41,170 nt of DNA from Labilithrix sp. (GTDB lineage Bacteria; Myxococcota_A; Polyangia; Polyangiales; Polyangiaceae). Numbering within the stretch: the first letter of the stretch is position 1; each line of letters opens with the position of its first letter. The stretch covers positions 1 to 41,170 of the forward strand of contig JAHBWC010000075.1 of NCBI GenBank assembly GCA_019637225.1. The letters are read 5' to 3'. The position numbers and the translations under genes are program-made. Below, piece after piece: positions 41,100 to 41,170 of this stretch. The notes under the pieces were generated by a model, which made no database searches, was not told the DNA's origin, and was given only the letters and a program-made list of their open reading frames with translations.

Positions 41100-41170
41100 G
41101 CCGCCTGAAGACACTCCTCGGCGCCGGCCTCGTCTCTGCCGCGGCGCTCTTCGCGACCGCGGCGCTCGGC
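41096..41170 (+). CDS. Start of a signal-peptide-bearing gene, probably ATP synthase subunit b (partial)
   Basis: Only 25 residues are present: MSRLKTLLGAGLVSAAALFATAALG, a Sec-type signal peptide. Its ATG overlaps the atpX stop (ATGA). In several Deltaproteobacteria a signal-peptide-bearing AtpF follows the b' gene, which makes this the best guess. The window ends here, so the identity is inferred from position. Confidence 0.6.
   Translation, partial: MSRLKTLLGAGLVSAAALFATAALG

Overview
The window is GC-rich with almost no AT-rich stretches. About fourteen of its 36 genes encode lipoproteins, several of them cysteine-rich with NCGACG-type repeats. It also carries a eukaryote-like Ser/Thr kinase fused to a sigma-54 activator, a PrkA kinase, and two consecutive ATP-synthase b-type genes. 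This combination points to a myxobacterium, most likely Polyangiales; that placement is inferred from gene content and composition. I saw no tRNA, rRNA, insertion sequence, prophage or CRISPR array.

Left part (1-9940): a truncated glutathione peroxidase; a two-gene lipoprotein operon (391-2393); a large secreted protein with a possible Cys-His peptidase signature (2395-4107, reverse); and a reverse cluster of a DUF6600-like surface protein, a small lipoprotein and folK. A small Asp-rich lipoprotein then diverges from prkA. Centre-left (10110-20172): mostly exported proteins (Cys-rich lipoproteins, an FGE-like domain lipoprotein, a LamG-like lipoprotein, a c-type cytochrome lipoprotein and a 918-residue receptor-like Cys-repeat protein), interrupted by an unknown gene and an orphan DNA methyltransferase.

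Centre-right (20343-31880): soluble metabolic and regulatory genes. These are a VOC protein, a class II glutamine amidotransferase and glutamate decarboxylase pair, an HD-domain hydrolase, a RoxA-like oxygenase divergent from an unknown gene, a seven-repeat RCC1 lipoprotein, and a cytochrome P450 divergent from a TetR regulator across a clear operator. A small coiled-coil protein overlaps the TetR gene, and an alpha/beta hydrolase follows. Right end (32035-41170): an outer-membrane-like protein, the 1546-residue kinase/ATPase/GAF/sigma-54 regulator, an unknown gene, a lipoprotein peroxiredoxin with a coupled small gene, an unknown disordered protein, and the start of the ATP synthase operon.

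The most striking non-coding pattern is a TANNNT-like -10 box ending 5-10 bases before the start codon of about a dozen genes, most of which lack a Shine-Dalgarno sequence. This implies leaderless or nearly leaderless transcripts, and I used it to choose several starts. Palindromes around or beside such boxes (33010-33031, 28381-28397, 29854-29873) look like operators. An SD-sequestering hairpin precedes the amidotransferase-decarboxylase operon, and five 17-18 bp tandem repeats precede the VOC gene. No single locus is a proven new system; the best candidates are the kinase-sigma-54 regulator with its palindromic promoter, the amidotransferase-decarboxylase operon and the leaderless promoter class.
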